A stretch of DNA of 64,000 bases from Syngnathus acus (lineage: Eukaryota > Chordata > Actinopteri > Syngnathiformes > Syngnathidae): positions 5,615,412 to 5,679,411 of the forward strand of contig NC_051102.1 of the NCBI RefSeq assembly GCF_901709675.1. Direction: 5' to 3'. The notes under the pieces were generated by a model that worked only from the letters and a program-made list of their open reading frames with translations, was not told where the DNA came from and ran no database searches. Of this stretch, positions 27,613 through 44,200 are shown one piece after another (position 1 is the stretch's first letter; every line of letters begins with the position of its first letter). A program made the position numbers and the translations under genes.

Positions 27613-30600
27613 ATGTTTTCTGCGGATCAAAGTTGTTGGTTTGTCCGCAAGGTGAGTCTCTGTGTCATATAAAAGCCCGACTTTTGTTTTCTTAAACGAC
27701 AGGTGTTAGCTCGCATGCTAACCTGTAGCAGCAACTCCTGTGTATCAGTTTACATGAGTTATTCTGTGTTTTCTCCCTACTTCTTCCTTTACAGTAATTG
27801 AATATAAGCAGGACAGGCATTGGCGGTTTTGCCTAGGAAAAGAAATGTCCAAATGTGGCATCAGTTGTCATAAAGTTGTCTAGTTTATTTATAACTCTCA
27901 TAAAAGAATCAAAACCTTTACAGGCACATAGTAAATAAAATCATCAACATACCATGGTCGAGACCTCCCACCCGAAAAAAAACGAGGAAGCCCATTTCGG
28001 GAAGATAACTATGAATCAATAATATAATAGGATAATCTTACCACCCTGTGTTTAGGTGATTTGCTGGAGGGCTGCAGCCAGCATAATTTGGGGTGTCTTG
28101 TTGTTGCCACCCCCTACAGCAGTTTTTGTCATCCTCAGCAGATTCAGCCTTCTCTCCCCAATCCAGACCCTATCAGGTCAGTCAGTCACTGTTTGTGTTT
28201 GTATTGAGCATTCTTATCAACTCAAAATGTCTTCCTCTTACAGAATGTTTGACCGTCATGACAAGCGCCAGTGCCTTTTTGTCCTTTGTCCTGCTGTGCA
28301 GTGTCACCATCATGGTGGCCTTCCTCATCTTTGAATATTATTCAGGTCAGTGAGGTTCAAATCAGATGGTGTGAATGAACTATTTTTCTCGTGATTTATG
28401 TTGTCAAGCTTTATTCTGGTTCTGCTTAGTCATCCCCACCGTCGCCTGCTCCAAAATTGCGCTGTTGGGTCAGCTGCTGCACCCACGTCACGTGGCCAAC
28501 TCCCTGCTCCACTGCGTCCTAGGCGTTATCGTGGCCTGGTGCGCCGCCATCGCCATTGGGGGCCGCTACGAGATGCTGACCTACCCTTGCAGCCTCCAAG
28601 ACGTGTAAGTCTACCTTTCCGCAGCGCTTGAGAGTGGCTCATCGCTAACAGATAACTTGTCTTGCAGCCCTCCTCGGGTGTGTTTGAATGAGTACCAACT
28701 CATCCTTTTGCTGGCGGGCGCTTTCGTGGGTTTCTCCCACAACCTTTTTGGCGTCATCCATAACATGAACTATGTGTCTTTCCACACAGTTCAGGTACGT
28801 GTGTCATTGGACATGTCTTTGAGTGAATTTATAGTCACTTTTTGAATCCTCCCTTTTCTCCTCAGCAATACAAGTCCCTTCGCTTTAAGGGTTCCTTGCC
28901 GCTGGTGGTGAAGTGCAGTGCCGCTCAAGCTCTTTACTCGATCAGGAATTACATTCTCATCTATTTCTTTTTGGGTAAGTTATTTTTCTTCTTGCTGGTG
29001 AGTGCACAAAATTCAATTCCCTGAATAATAAAATTAATCTACAATGATTTCAAAAGTAGGATTATTTCACAGTAATTATGTGACTGAGACCCTTTGTCTA
29101 CCTGAGCTATAGAGAACAAGACCTCCCCCTCCTACTAATGCCACCTATTTCACAAGTGTAGTTCATTTATGAACCTATGAAATGAAACCAAGTCTTTCTT
29201 TGACAGGTCACATCCCAAGAGAGTGGATCTGTAAAATGTTTAACCTTCACTTAAACAGGTCAGTGCATTTTGTGAACGTCCTCCCTCACACGTGTGTATC
29301 AATATTCACAAGTATCCGCCGCCCCCCCCCTTCAGTTCCACCCACCGTCTGGACACCATCAGTGGGCTTGTGGACTTGTCCCTCCTCTACCACCTGTGGA
29401 CCAGCGCCACCTACCTGCTCTTCACCTGGTACACATCCTTGCTCCTCTTCAGAATATTTATCACGGAGGTGTGTGTAATTACAGTTCCATGTATGATGTG
29501 CCATGATTGAGCAGGAAAATGACGTGGTTCACATTATATTTCCTCATTTTATACAGGGCTACAGTTTCCCAGTGCAGTCGTCATTCACCGAGGAAGTTCA
29601 CCGGTGTCTTCCAAGAGTTCTTTCTGACCCAGCGCCGGCTATTTTAAAGGTAGTCCATCAGCTTCCCTCCTAAGGCCCTATGGCACATTTGCAAGTTGAC
29701 TTGAAGTCTCTCCGCCCGGCAGTTCCTAGCCCTGCAGGACTTGGCTTTGCTCTCTCAGCACTCGCCATCGCGACGCAGCGAGGTGTTCAGCCTCAGTCAG
29801 CCAGGTTTGTTTCTGCTTGTTTGTTTAAATTCAAATGTAACATCGAGTGATTAAAATGGGCGACAACTTCATACTTCTCCATCAGGTGGACATCCTCATA
29901 ACTGGATCGCCATCAGCAAGGAGTGTCAGTTGCTTCTGGCAGACCTGACCCAGCGTCTGGTCACGTACCACGACCGCGTGGCCACCAACGGCAGGGCCAA
30001 GTCGCTTCCGCCGGGAAGCGGCGAACTGAAGTCGGACTCATCCTCGGGTAAATGGTCGCGTGCGCTGAAGTTATTTCAATGATGCGGAGTCTTTTCTTTG
30101 GGCGTGGCCATCTCAACATTTCATCTGATCTTTTTAAACTTAAAGTAACCTCGAGTGTGGAAGATCTGATGAGTCCAAGAGCCAGAAACGTCTCGATCAA
30201 AACTCCAGATTCCGTCTTTGCCCGGAACGCGCCAAGCCCCATGACGGCGCCGTTCACCCCGCCCCAGCAGGACAACCTTTTTGCCTCGCCCGCCCTACGG
30301 CGTCTCGCAGCGTCTGTACACCAGGGCTCGCCGTGGTACGGCTCTGTGCAGAGCCCCCATGTTATGAGGAGGGCCCCCAAACTGTGGTCCACCTCAGGTA
30401 AAGGGAGATGTGCAGATGGGAGCCAACGGTTAACTTTGTAGTCATTTTGCCACCGTCTCTGTACAGATTCCCACTCCAGCGGCAGCCCCGTGTCGTCCCC
30501 CGTCCTGCTGCCCAGTCCCAAGCAGGTTGGCTATCAACCCAGTCTTTTGACCCAGTTCCTCCACAACAGGAAAGAGCAGGTACATACTTAGGTTCTGCAT

Positions 30601-31537
30601 ACAAATTGCGGGGAAAAAAATATAATTATTAATATTCAAGGTGTCCTTATTTAAACACTAACTCTTCTACCCCGTCCAGGTTAAAAGCTTCCTGTCCAAG
30701 CGTGTCCTGATTGCGTATTTGTTCAACAAGGTGAGCTCACTGCGTTCAGCATCACTCCAGCGCTTTTTACGCAAATGCTGAACGTTCGCTCTATTTTGCA
30801 GCTTCCAGAAGCCTCCAGTGAAGCACTGTTTGCCGACAGCCAAGCCCACATTTGGGCATTAGAGGGTAACCAAAAAAACCCAAATGTCACTTCCTGTTCA
30901 ATACTTTGCGTTAACCAAGTGAGTGTTTTCCAGGACTATCCTACTTGGTTCAAGCCTCCTTCACAGAGGACCACTTTGGCGTGGTTCAAACTTCCTTATC
31001 CAGCATCCTTAGCAGTATGCTGCTCCTGCAAGAGGTCAGATTTATACCTTACCGACGAGGCTAGCAGCATTTTTAATCCTGGCATTTTTATTGCAGGAAT
31101 GTCTTAAAATATATGATGCATTGACCCACACACACACACACACACACAGCTTCAAGTCATTCATACAAGTATAAAGGGGGAGAAAGTATATTATTGTAAA
31201 GAAAAAAAAGTCAACAAACAAAACACGGTTTGTCCTCCAGGCAGTGGACCGACACTTCAAGCTGCCGCACGCCTCCACCAAGCCCGTGCGGACGGCGGGT
31301 GGCATGGGCGAGCCGACTTACAAGACGCTGCGCTTCGCTCTCAGGGCCGCGCTCAAGACGGCCATCTACAGAATCACCACCACCTTTGGAGAGCACCTCA
31401 AGTGAGTCGCTATTATGTCAGCGCGACAGTCTACCTTCATACATGCTAACGTTTGATTTTTGCACCCCTGCAGTGCTGTGCATATGTCCGCAGAGCACCG
31501 CAAGAGGCTGCAGCTTTTCCTGCACTACAAGGAATAA
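27613..31537 (+). CDS. ndc1: Transmembrane nucleoporin NDC1 (complete, 18 exons)
   Basis: Exons are 27613-27651, 28056-28176, 28244-28345, 28430-28604, 28668-28794, 28866-28974, 29207-29258, 29336-29468, 29557-29649, 29723-29804, 29886-30047, 30146-30397, 30467-30579, 30680-30730, 30802-30865, 30934-31034, 31241-31401 and 31474-31537, giving 666 aa. The N-terminal 275 or so residues hold six transmembrane helices (for example [20 protein letters not shown] and [18 protein letters not shown]). The rest is the conserved nuclear/cytosolic domain ([73 protein letters not shown]). NDC1 anchors the pore ring in the nuclear envelope, works with NUP35 and ALADIN, and is needed for pore assembly. The proline/serine-rich linker (about 380-500) is the least conserved part. 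Confidence 0.95.
31127..31148. repeat. CA microsatellite
   Basis: A pure (CA)11 tract in ndc1 intron 16. Confidence 0.95.
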
Positions 31538-33100
31538 CTTTAATATACATATTGTTGCATTATGCTGATACCGAGCACACGTTTTGCTTTTATTTCATCA
31601 CAGGTCAGACGCCTGTTTGTACATACTAGTTTGTTTAAATAAAAGGTGTAAAAAAAATCATCTCCGGTTCTCAATGCAAATTTTAATAATGCAAGTAGAG
31701 TTGCATTTTGCAGTAGCAGAGAAGCGTGACTCGGCGATGGAAGAGCGTATCGAGGTGAGAGGAGTTTGTGTTTATTTGGTAATGTTTTAATGGGGCTTGT
31801 TCTTCCACAGCAATTTTACTCAATCACACTGCAATAGAAACAAGTCTTCTGAACTCAAACGCTGTTCCAGCAAATTTGGAAAAACGTGGATCTGAAAGAA
31901 AGATTTTTTTGCCCTGTACTCTTGACTCCCTCAAAATAACAAACCTAGCAATGCGTAGAACAATGATATCAATTGCTTTCAGGAGACATTTGTTCATCCT
32001 TGTTTTATTGCACAAATTCTTCAACAGATTTCCAACAGAACCAGGAGACATTTCAGAAATCTTAAGCCTTTAGGTGGCAAAATTCTCAAAATGAAATACA
32101 GTACTGTGTACAATGGACAGTCTTAGGCAAACAGAAGAAATAGGTGCACATCGGATCTGTATCGAATATAAACCTCTGCATCTTTAACCAATCAAATGTG
32201 TGACATCAAACAGCATCTTCTAAATGTTGATTTTTTTTTTTTTACAGTTTTCATATTTATATATGTACAATTCATCTAAGAGTTCTCCGAAAAACGAGAA
32301 AAAACGCCAGGCTTCAGTTGCTCTCACAGCACAAACAACGGGCAAGCACAATGTCCAATGAAACCACCAAATTTTGTGGTGAACCTTTTACAAGAACTGT
32401 GCTGAATCTGATCAGGCTGAGTAAAATAAAGGTTTCCATCCGTGGCGCATGCAGTGAAGGTGAGCAGAATGCTTCCTGTCAAAGATGATGTGAATGCTGC
32501 AGGGGAAAAAAAAAAAACACCCCCGACAAAAAAAATAATCTCTCTTTAGTGCATGAGTCAAACTGAAACATCCCTGATTCAAAGTGCACTCAGTTCGGGG
32601 GTGGCTGTCAATAATTCGGTTAAGAGGAAGCTCGGCGCTACGATGGAAAGGGGGGGCGGCTACGTGCTGGCGTACGTTTGGAGGCAGCGGTCAAAAATGG
32701 GACATTGGGAATAACTTGATGTCTTCGTACGGTGGGCCAGCGTTCTGCACTGTTGCTGTCTGATTTGTGTTGTGCCAGTGTGTCAATTATTAACTTATGA
32801 TTGTCCAGTGAAAAGCAGGCAAGCAGACTTTAACATGACATTGAGATTGTCGTTTTCAAAGAGACACGCACAAAATGTGAAATATTTTGTTTTTGGTCAC
32901 AAAACTTTATACAACAAAGTTGGTGACCCTAAAAACTGGATTTTGAGTAGTAAGTTTTTTTTCACTGTCATGGTCCAAATTTGAGACAATATATTTGGTG
33001 GTGTTTTTCTTCCCGAACTTTTTATGAATTTTTCTTGCTTATCTTTTCTGACATACCTGCTTTTTACTGGACTGTATGTATACATATATATTGACATGGC
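31538..33100. terminator. Convergent 3' regions of ndc1 and dcaf8
   Basis: The ndc1 AATAAA is at 31638-31643, 100 bp after the stop. The nearest good minus-strand AATAAA for dcaf8 is at 32004-32009 (plus TTTATT), giving a 3' UTR of about 1.1 kb. There is no coding content. A-rich and T-rich runs lie at about 32230-32243 and 32503-32517. Confidence 0.5.
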
Positions 33101-36213
<3,113 letters not shown>

Positions 36214-36700
36214 GACGTCCCTGATAGCGACTCTGTCACACGTAAGAAGGGGTGAAAAAGTCATACAGATGAAAGTATTCAAGTTCAGCATTTCCTGTTT
36301 ATTGTGTGCGTGACAAGCGTATGAAACCTACTAGCCAGGCTAACCAGCGGGCTAATGCCACCCCAATACATCCTCGTCCGCTTTGTGACGGCATCGTTAA
36401 AACTCGGATTGACGTGCACAGGCCCGCTGACATTAGCACGTAGCTAGATATCCGCACGGTTGGCAAAATATCGACAAATACGCAGCTGTCATCTTTGTTG
36501 TTGCAAGCACCTGTTTGATCACAAACACTGCAGCTAACTTAGCCTTAGCATTTTTTTTATTACCTCGACTCGCAGGCCCGACTCAGCGCACTTCTTTCTC
36601 CTTGTTTCTTAAAAGCTCAGTCCTTGTAATCTTTTTATATGGCAGCTTTGCAATCGTCACACCGCGCCTCTACCGGCCAGGCTGAGACAGAGAAGACGCC
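36214..36700 (-). promoter_or_regulatory. dcaf8 5' region with probable noncoding first exon
   Basis: On the minus strand a GAG|GTAATA donor at 36563-36562 ends a GC-rich stretch (about 36564-36640). An acceptor-like CAG lies about 10 bases before the dcaf8 ATG. Together they suggest a noncoding exon 1 of about 80 bases and a 5' UTR intron of about 340 bases. The transcription start is not visible. Confidence 0.4.
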
Positions 36701-38223
36701 GCATTGTGCATCAAGTTTGCAAAAGAAAACGAACCAAGAAGCGTTCAAACAAGGTCGACTGCTCTGTTTATGTTTTGACGGTTCAGCTTCTATTTTGGGG
36801 GGTACGGAGGGAGGGGGGGTGTACTTCCTATTACGTAGTCGGTGACGTATTTGTTTCAAAACCAGGAAGTAGCAACAGCAGAAGGAAAGAGGAAATACAA
36901 TTAAAATCTACTGGTTACCCGAATGACTTGATCCCATTCGTGTTTTATATTCTTTAATATAACAAATGTCCACTTCTGTTTGTGTTTTGACGGTTCCATT
37001 TATATATTTCGGGGAAGCGGGGCGCTTCCGGTCAGAACAAAAAAAGAAGCGAAAATAAAAGTACCACGTTACTGAATTCACCTTAGTTCTCCCTAATTCC
37101 GTTTTTTTTCTTGATGCTTTTTATATAGTCTTACTTTATACACGCTCACCTGTCACAAAAATACGTCCAGTACAGCCGCGGGATCTTGTTTCTCTTTGAT
37201 GGTTCTTAAATTTAATTTTGGTTGGTTTCCGGTGACCGAGTCAAGTTGTTTTCAAACTCGGAAGTCGCTGCAGAAGATAAACACATTTAAAAATAAGAGC
37301 AGAGTGAGCTTTTATTTTATTTTGGTCTTACTTCCGCAGACTAATTACAAATGAAAGGAAATGGTTAAAATCTTCTGTCCCAGATCTTTCTGAAATATGA
37401 TCCTGAGCAATAATTCTTTATTTGGGGATGTGCTGAAGGTATTTTTTTGCCCTCCCGAAAATAAAAGCTGGTTTGATCAGGACACAAAAGTAGTAAATAC
37501 AAAATAACTACTCTTCCTAAAATATTTGTGTGAATAGGACAAAACTGCACAGCCTGAAGTCAGTCCAGTGCAGTGATGAATAATCAAACATCCGCTGGGA
37601 AACAACATGACTTCCTTCCTGTGTTTATGTCAGGACCCTAATGATCTTACTGCATGGGGATCTATCTTTCTCTCCTGCATACTTATGGGAGCTCACTTTT
37701 ATCTCACTATCAAAAATGTGCAAGCGTAAACAGTATGTTTGAAATTTAGAGCTGGATTTGTGCTTTTTGCTTGAGTGAGGTTGGCCAATCTACATGTCAA
37801 TCATTACACAAGGCATTTTGGTCAGAATTAAAGATGGTCAGATTGAGGTGTTTACATGTATTTTAAAATTCTACCTTCACTTGATTTAATGAAATATTCA
37901 TATTTTTGTTGTTTTATAGTATGGTATAGTAGAAATTAAAAAATGCACGTATCCTTTAAAATAGTACAAATAAAATGAAAGCAATACTTTTTTTTTTAAA
38001 TAGTTTTTATAACCTTCCGGGAGAGAGACGACCACCTCTTTGAACGAGGAGGGGGGGGGGGGGGGGGCTATGCCCACTTTTGACCCACATCACTTAAGTT
38101 GCTTGCTGTGTCGTGTGCCGCCTCCACTTGCTCAGCTGCCATCCACGCAGTTGTAGTCATGCGGTGCTGTTCTGCGTGTAAACTTTCTTCCTTTTGAACT
38201 AGTTCACGCACTGCCCGTCTGTC
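36701..38223. other. dcaf8-vav3 intergenic region with decayed direct repeats
   Basis: A 21-base segment at 36764-36784 (CTGTTTATGTTTTGACGGTTC with one change) recurs at 36976-36996, and fainter similarity continues near 37192. ETS-like CTTCCGG, TTCCGGTGAC and CTTCCGC cores are scattered through 37020-37340. A run of 17 G lies at 38051-38067, about 160 bp before the vav3 ATG. Confidence 0.45.
38051..38067. repeat. Poly-G run (17 nt)
   Basis: A pure G run in the vav3 upstream region. It could form quadruplex-like structure and is prone to sequencing error. Confidence 0.9.
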
Positions 38224-41200
38224 ATGGAGTACTGGAGGCAGTGCGCCGCGTGGCTCATCGGCTGCAAGGTTCTGCCAGTCAACCATCGCGTCACCGCGGA
38301 CACCGCGCAGGTGTTCGACCTGGCGCAGACGCTGCGTGACGGCGTGCTGCTCTGCCAGCTGCTCAACAACTTGAAGGCGCACAGCATCGACTTGAAGCAG
38401 ATCAACCTCAGGCCGCAGATGTCCCAGGTACCACTCCACTCGAAAAAGTTGGGAATCTGTCTTTACTAAATTGGTTCATTTTATAATAATAAAATATAAT
38501 AAGCGATACTGAATGGTACAATACAACATTATTGGTTTTACAGCAATATTGATAGGATCACAGTATATATACTCTATTGATATATTATGATAAAATATGA
38601 AATTTATCCATCACGATACAGTGACATTGATAATTGATATCGTTTATTCAAAAAAGACATACCAGCACCACAACAATACCATATAACAAAATAAGATGTT
38701 GTTGCTGTGTTTCACCAACAATATTGATAATATCACGATACAGCGATTTAATTATCACAAAAGCCAAGTTTGGCGACTTCCAGTTTGTCCCGTGGCTTCT
38801 CAGGGGGGGCCAGATAACATCCCAACTTTGATCCGCCCGTCTGGCGGGAGCTCATAAAATATTTTCAAGAGTAATGCTTTTTCTCATCAGGGCCATGTTG
38901 AATGGCAAATGTCTTGTTGTTGATGATGATGTCACTTGAATAGCCCTAAGATGAGGCAGCGAGGTTTTTTTTTCTACACGGCCCTGTTGTGCATATTCAC
39001 TAGACTGTGATGGCAAAACAGTAGGACGGCCTGCAGCTGTGGGACATGTACTAGCGAAAAGAAAAAGCCACATGTGTGTGGCCCCCTTTCACGGTGACCC
39101 GCTATCGCTCCTCGGCTTAAAGCATGACATCGGGGTCAGTGGAGTGCAGTATTGTGGGACAAACAAGGCTCCCTCCAGCGCTGCTATGGCCAGAGGATGT
39201 GCTGTGACTTTTATTTGTAGGATTCCAAACATACTCACAACTATGCAAGCTGATTTATTTATTTTTTATTTTATTTTTTATTTATTACTATTATAATTTT
39301 ATTTGACATTTTTTTACTTTTTATTATTATTTTATTTATTATTTATGATGTATTTTTTCTTCATCGTTCCAGTTTCTGTGCTTGAAGAACATTCGCACCT
39401 TCCTGATGTGCTGCTGCGACGTGTTCGGCATGAAGAAAAGCGACCTCTTCGACGCCTTCGACCTGTTTGACGTGCGCGATTTTGGAAAGGTGACTTTCAG
39501 ATTTATTTTTATATTGCCATATGAGCTTTTCAATGAACAGTTCTCCAAAACGTGGGAACGGCTTTAAAGCTCGATGCTGGCATGCATTTTCTTTCCGTTG
39601 ACTTGAGGTCCAAAGAAGCTTCCAGTTAATCTGATAATCCCACACACTGCAAATATGTACTGTACCAACCGTTTTGTATAATCTCAGTCAAACAACCTTC
39701 TGGCAAGGCGTCACAATTCAGTGTGTCAGGTTCATCCCAGATGGACTTGATCCAGCTCTTGTGACGTTTACAACTTGTACAAATGGGAAAAGTTTGTTGC
39801 TGTTTTTTTTTCCTCTCCAGAAAGGAACATGTGAAAAATTAGAACCAAGATAATCCACTTTTTGTTAGTGATGCCAACTGGAGGATGAGAAGATGCGGCA
39901 TTAGAACGCGACTAACCTACATTACAGTGACTACATGTTTTATATAACCCCTTGATTTTTGAATTTCTTGAGTCCGTAAGAGAATTAGTCAAAGTTCCTG
40001 TTAAAGGCAACATAGATATTTTATGTTGAGTGTCATACCACAAAGATACGACGCTGCAAATTCACATGGTGGACAAGAAGTCACAGCGGTGTTTACACAG
40101 GGAGCTGTGTTTTCAAAGTCGTTTATGAATTCATTTTCACGCCCGTAGAAATGTGAACATGTTTCCCATTCTAATTGCAATTTTTTTTCTTGTTTATAAC
40201 GTCAAAGTAAAATTGCTGCCCCCCCCTCCTTATCGTTTTCACTGACGATAACAATCACAATTTTGCACTTACCGCACTGTGAAACCAACATATTTCCTGA
40301 AACTTTGTGGTTTTCAAGCTCTTGACTATAACCAGTCCTTCTTACATCTTAAATATTTCCCCAGGTAATGGACACTTTATCCAAGCTCTCATACACAGCA
40401 ATTGCCCAGCAAGGAGGATTCAAGTAAGTGTCTGGTGTTCTCGTCCAGGCTGTTATTTTCCCTAAATGCTTGCTTTAACACGCTCCTCACGTCAGGAATA
40501 AATAAACTCTCCCGTCTTAAATGTTTTCTTTGTCATTTGCAGGCCTTTCCACACAGAGGAGAGTCTAAAGGACGAAGACATTTACAATCACCTGGAAGAC
40601 CTGATTGAGTATGTATGAGGTGCCCCCCCTCCTCGCTCTCTCTCTGAGGGTCCATTATTGCTGTTGATATAACATAATTATGTCAGCGCGCGTGTGTGTC
40701 AAAACCGGCTCGGCCCGTCATCTTGGCTCTCTGGGGCTCTGCTCTGTTTATTTGCTATTATCAAAGGAAATGAATGAGTTTGCATGACATGCCTATTAAA
40801 CACTCGGGAAGGTAGGTGGGTAACTTGCGTTGTGGCTAGTTTCGCCAGTAGGGGGCGCAAATGAATCACTATGGTTGGTTCTTCATCACACAAGTTTGGT
40901 CAAGCTCTAACCTTGAGCTTGCTGGGTTTTTAGTTTAATGGTCATTAAAATTTCTTCCAAAAGAACCTTAAAATGGGCACTACGAACCAAATTTTCAGAT
41001 ATCCTGCCATTTGTGGGTCTTCTCACGAGTTTGTATTCATTTTCATGTTGAGTTTCAGGGCTACATTTTCAAAACAATCAAAGAGATGTGTTAAGTTTGC
41101 AATTTTTTTTTTTTCCGTGGGGCTCATAGTGAAAATGCCATGGAAGGTGAGGAGGATTTGTACGTGGCAGTTTACAGCCTGGAAGAAGACTATTCAGGAG

Positions 41201-44200
41201 GAGAGATTTATGAAGACCTCATGAGGACCGAGCAGCAGGTACACACACAAATTAGTATACCGTTTTACTATTAGCAGCTTGCCGAAAGTACTTTCTATCG
41301 CTTTTTTTTTTTAAGATTTACTGCGAGTCACGTTTCTTTCCAGAAGCAGGTCGAGATGTCAGACGTTCGCAGCTGCTGCCTCTCCGAGATCAAGCAGACG
41401 GAGGAGAAGTACACCGAGACGCTGGAATCCATCGAAAAGGTACGGCCTCTGATCTTGCAACAGCACGATCAAACGTGCAACTCTTTCCACTGTGTTGACA
41501 TTTATTATTAATTGGTTGACACGATCGAGACAATATTTTAGCATCCATACTTGAGTTTCTCCACTCACGACTTGGCAGCAGGCCGGTGGAAGATTCATCA
41601 TTTTGGAGCCACTTCCGACGAAATGACCGCCACCAAATACTTTGTGGTTATGCACTTTTGATTTTAGTGGCTGTCCACTTGGATATTTTATGGTGGCCTA
41701 TGACCACCATGTTCTTGTTTATCTATCACTTGTTCCACTTTTTATGTAAATTTCTCCCTAATTTGCAATAGCGTCCGCTTCCTTTTGAGAGCTGTTATAA
41801 ATTAATATGCATTAACATTCATATTGTCGCCAGAAGGTTGCATAATGACGCTTATGTTTGTCTGCGCGTGTCTTTGCACAGTATTTCCTCAACCCGCTCA
41901 AGAAGTTTTTCTCCGTGGCCGAAATCGACCAAGTGTTTGTAAATATCCCTGTGAGTTTTCCTCTTATTGTGTGGATGAATAAATGTATTATTGTTTTTCA
42001 TCTCATTGTTATTGTCAAACATTTCATTGCTTTCACACTCGCCACAGGACATGGTGAAGGTTCACAAGAGCCTGATGGCTGACGTTCAGGATTCCATCGT
42101 CAACAAGAACGCATTGAATCTCTACCGGATCTTCATCAGCTACAAAGAGAGGTATTCATCTTTCACGTGTATTTACAATGGCGGAGTCTAGCTTTTGTTA
42201 CCTTGACGACCGGGGTTAAGGGCTAAACTACAAATATCACCCGCACTGCCACCGCATCAACAATTGCTGTCGCTTGAAAGTGGCTCTGTATCTTCACCCA
42301 CCTTGCTGATCAAGTCATGGGTGAACAAACTATGTGAGAGCAGTTATGATGTCAATTCATTTCACTGTATTATTCTTACATCATTTTTTTATGATGTCCT
42401 GATTAATTGTATCGCTGTTCCAACAGACTTCTCATCTATGGCGTCTACTGCAGCCGCGTGGAGATCGCCATTGCTGTGCTTGACCTCATCTGCAAGGAGA
42501 AAGAGGATGTGCGGCTCAAGCTGGAGGTCAGGATTTCACACGATCACCAAAACTACTACGCCAAGATTGCTCGTTAAGGCGGCTTGTATTGGTCACTCAA
42601 AATGTCCCACAAGTTCTCATCACATTTACGCTTGCAGGAGTGTTCGAAAAGGGCCAACAATGGCAAGTTCACCCTGAGGGACCTGCTGGTGGTCCCCATG
42701 CAGAGGGTCCTCAAGTACCACCTCTTGCTACAGGTATGGACCTTTCTAATGTATGTTTTTATTTTTTTTTACCGAAGTGCAGTTTTTAAATGGAAGAAAT
42801 TGGATTATTTTCTAAATGTATTAGGAAATAATGAGAAATAAAGTTTTACAAATTATATAAATACATTATGTTACATCAAATTACAAATCTAGAAGAATTA
42901 CTATGACTGAATTGTGTAAAAAAAATAAACATGGTGAAAGATGGCGTGATCTACTTCGATGTGACTGTTCTCCATTTATACACTAGGGGGCGACCTCTCC
43001 ACATTTTGGCCCACAGTCTCAGTAAGGCCAGCAAAATATGGATGCATTTGTACATTTTAAGATGAAATATGTCCTCAGATAGTTTAACTGCCATGATTTA
43101 ATGTCACCACTTGTTAATTCATTATTTTGTATCCTGTTTGTTTGGTGTAGAAAAAATATGCAGTTTAAAGAGGAGCATTTGAAGTGTAAAAAATAGAGTC
43201 AATTCACCCCTGGTGGACTCATTTGCGTTCATTTGCGTTGACCTTCACAAAGTCGTCCTCAGGTGTCGTCAACAGATGGCCGCAGGCGCACATGCCTTCT
43301 CCTGCCATCAATTACATCCCATTGGTGATAGCTCGAGAGCAGGGCACATGCAGGCGTGACTTTAAATGCTCTTTTAAATGCAAATTCCCTCAGCATTTTA
43401 AGGATTAGCTCAAAGTGTGTCGTGGGTTGTATTTAGATTTTTTGGGGGGATAAGCTTTACATTTTGGAGATTCAAGTTGAGAAAAAAAGCTTTTATTTTT
43501 TAAGTTGAAAACCAGATTCAATCAGTAAAAAACGAAATAACATTTTCTCTATCTTACTCTGTTTCTTTCTGTCTCTCTCTCTCTCTCTCTAATATAATAT
43601 ACATATAAGAGATCAGCCCGATTAGCAATTAAGTTACGTACTCGGCCGCCAAATGACCCGAGACTACAGCAAATGAATTCTTTTCATCCTCCTGCAGGAG
43701 CTTCTCAAGCACACTCACGATGCCACAGACAAGAGCAACCTGAAGGTGGCGCTGGATGCCATGAAAGTAAGTGGAAATGGATGAGCAGTGAACCTCGGCT
43801 CTGGAAATTCGCATTTCACATTTGTGACTGGGGATTTTTTGCAAATCTACCAAATCTATTTTTGGCACAACATCTGCTGACATCTTTGTTGCCAAGCAAC
43901 TCTATTGAACTGAGGAGAGGAGCTTAATTTAGTCAGACCATAGCCGTGTCTAACCGAGAGTGTTTTGCTGCCATCTTGTGGTATCTTTAGGTAATTACAA
44001 AACATTTTTGGTGCACATTAAATATTTACAGATTTTCACTCTTTGTGGCAAGGCTTGGTCGGAACAGCAGAAGTTCCCCGTACCTAATATTGTGGCCGAT
44101 GTCAATATTTTTGCATCCATCCAACTTCTCCTGCAGTAAAAGATGAAATATGGTGTGTATCTAATAAAGCGTGTGTGTGTGTGTTTTGACAGGACTTGGC

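Noticed and set aside
42981-42994. CTCF-like ACACTAGGGGGCGA in vav3 intron 10
   Set aside because: It has two mismatches to the core consensus (first and last positions), so it was not called.
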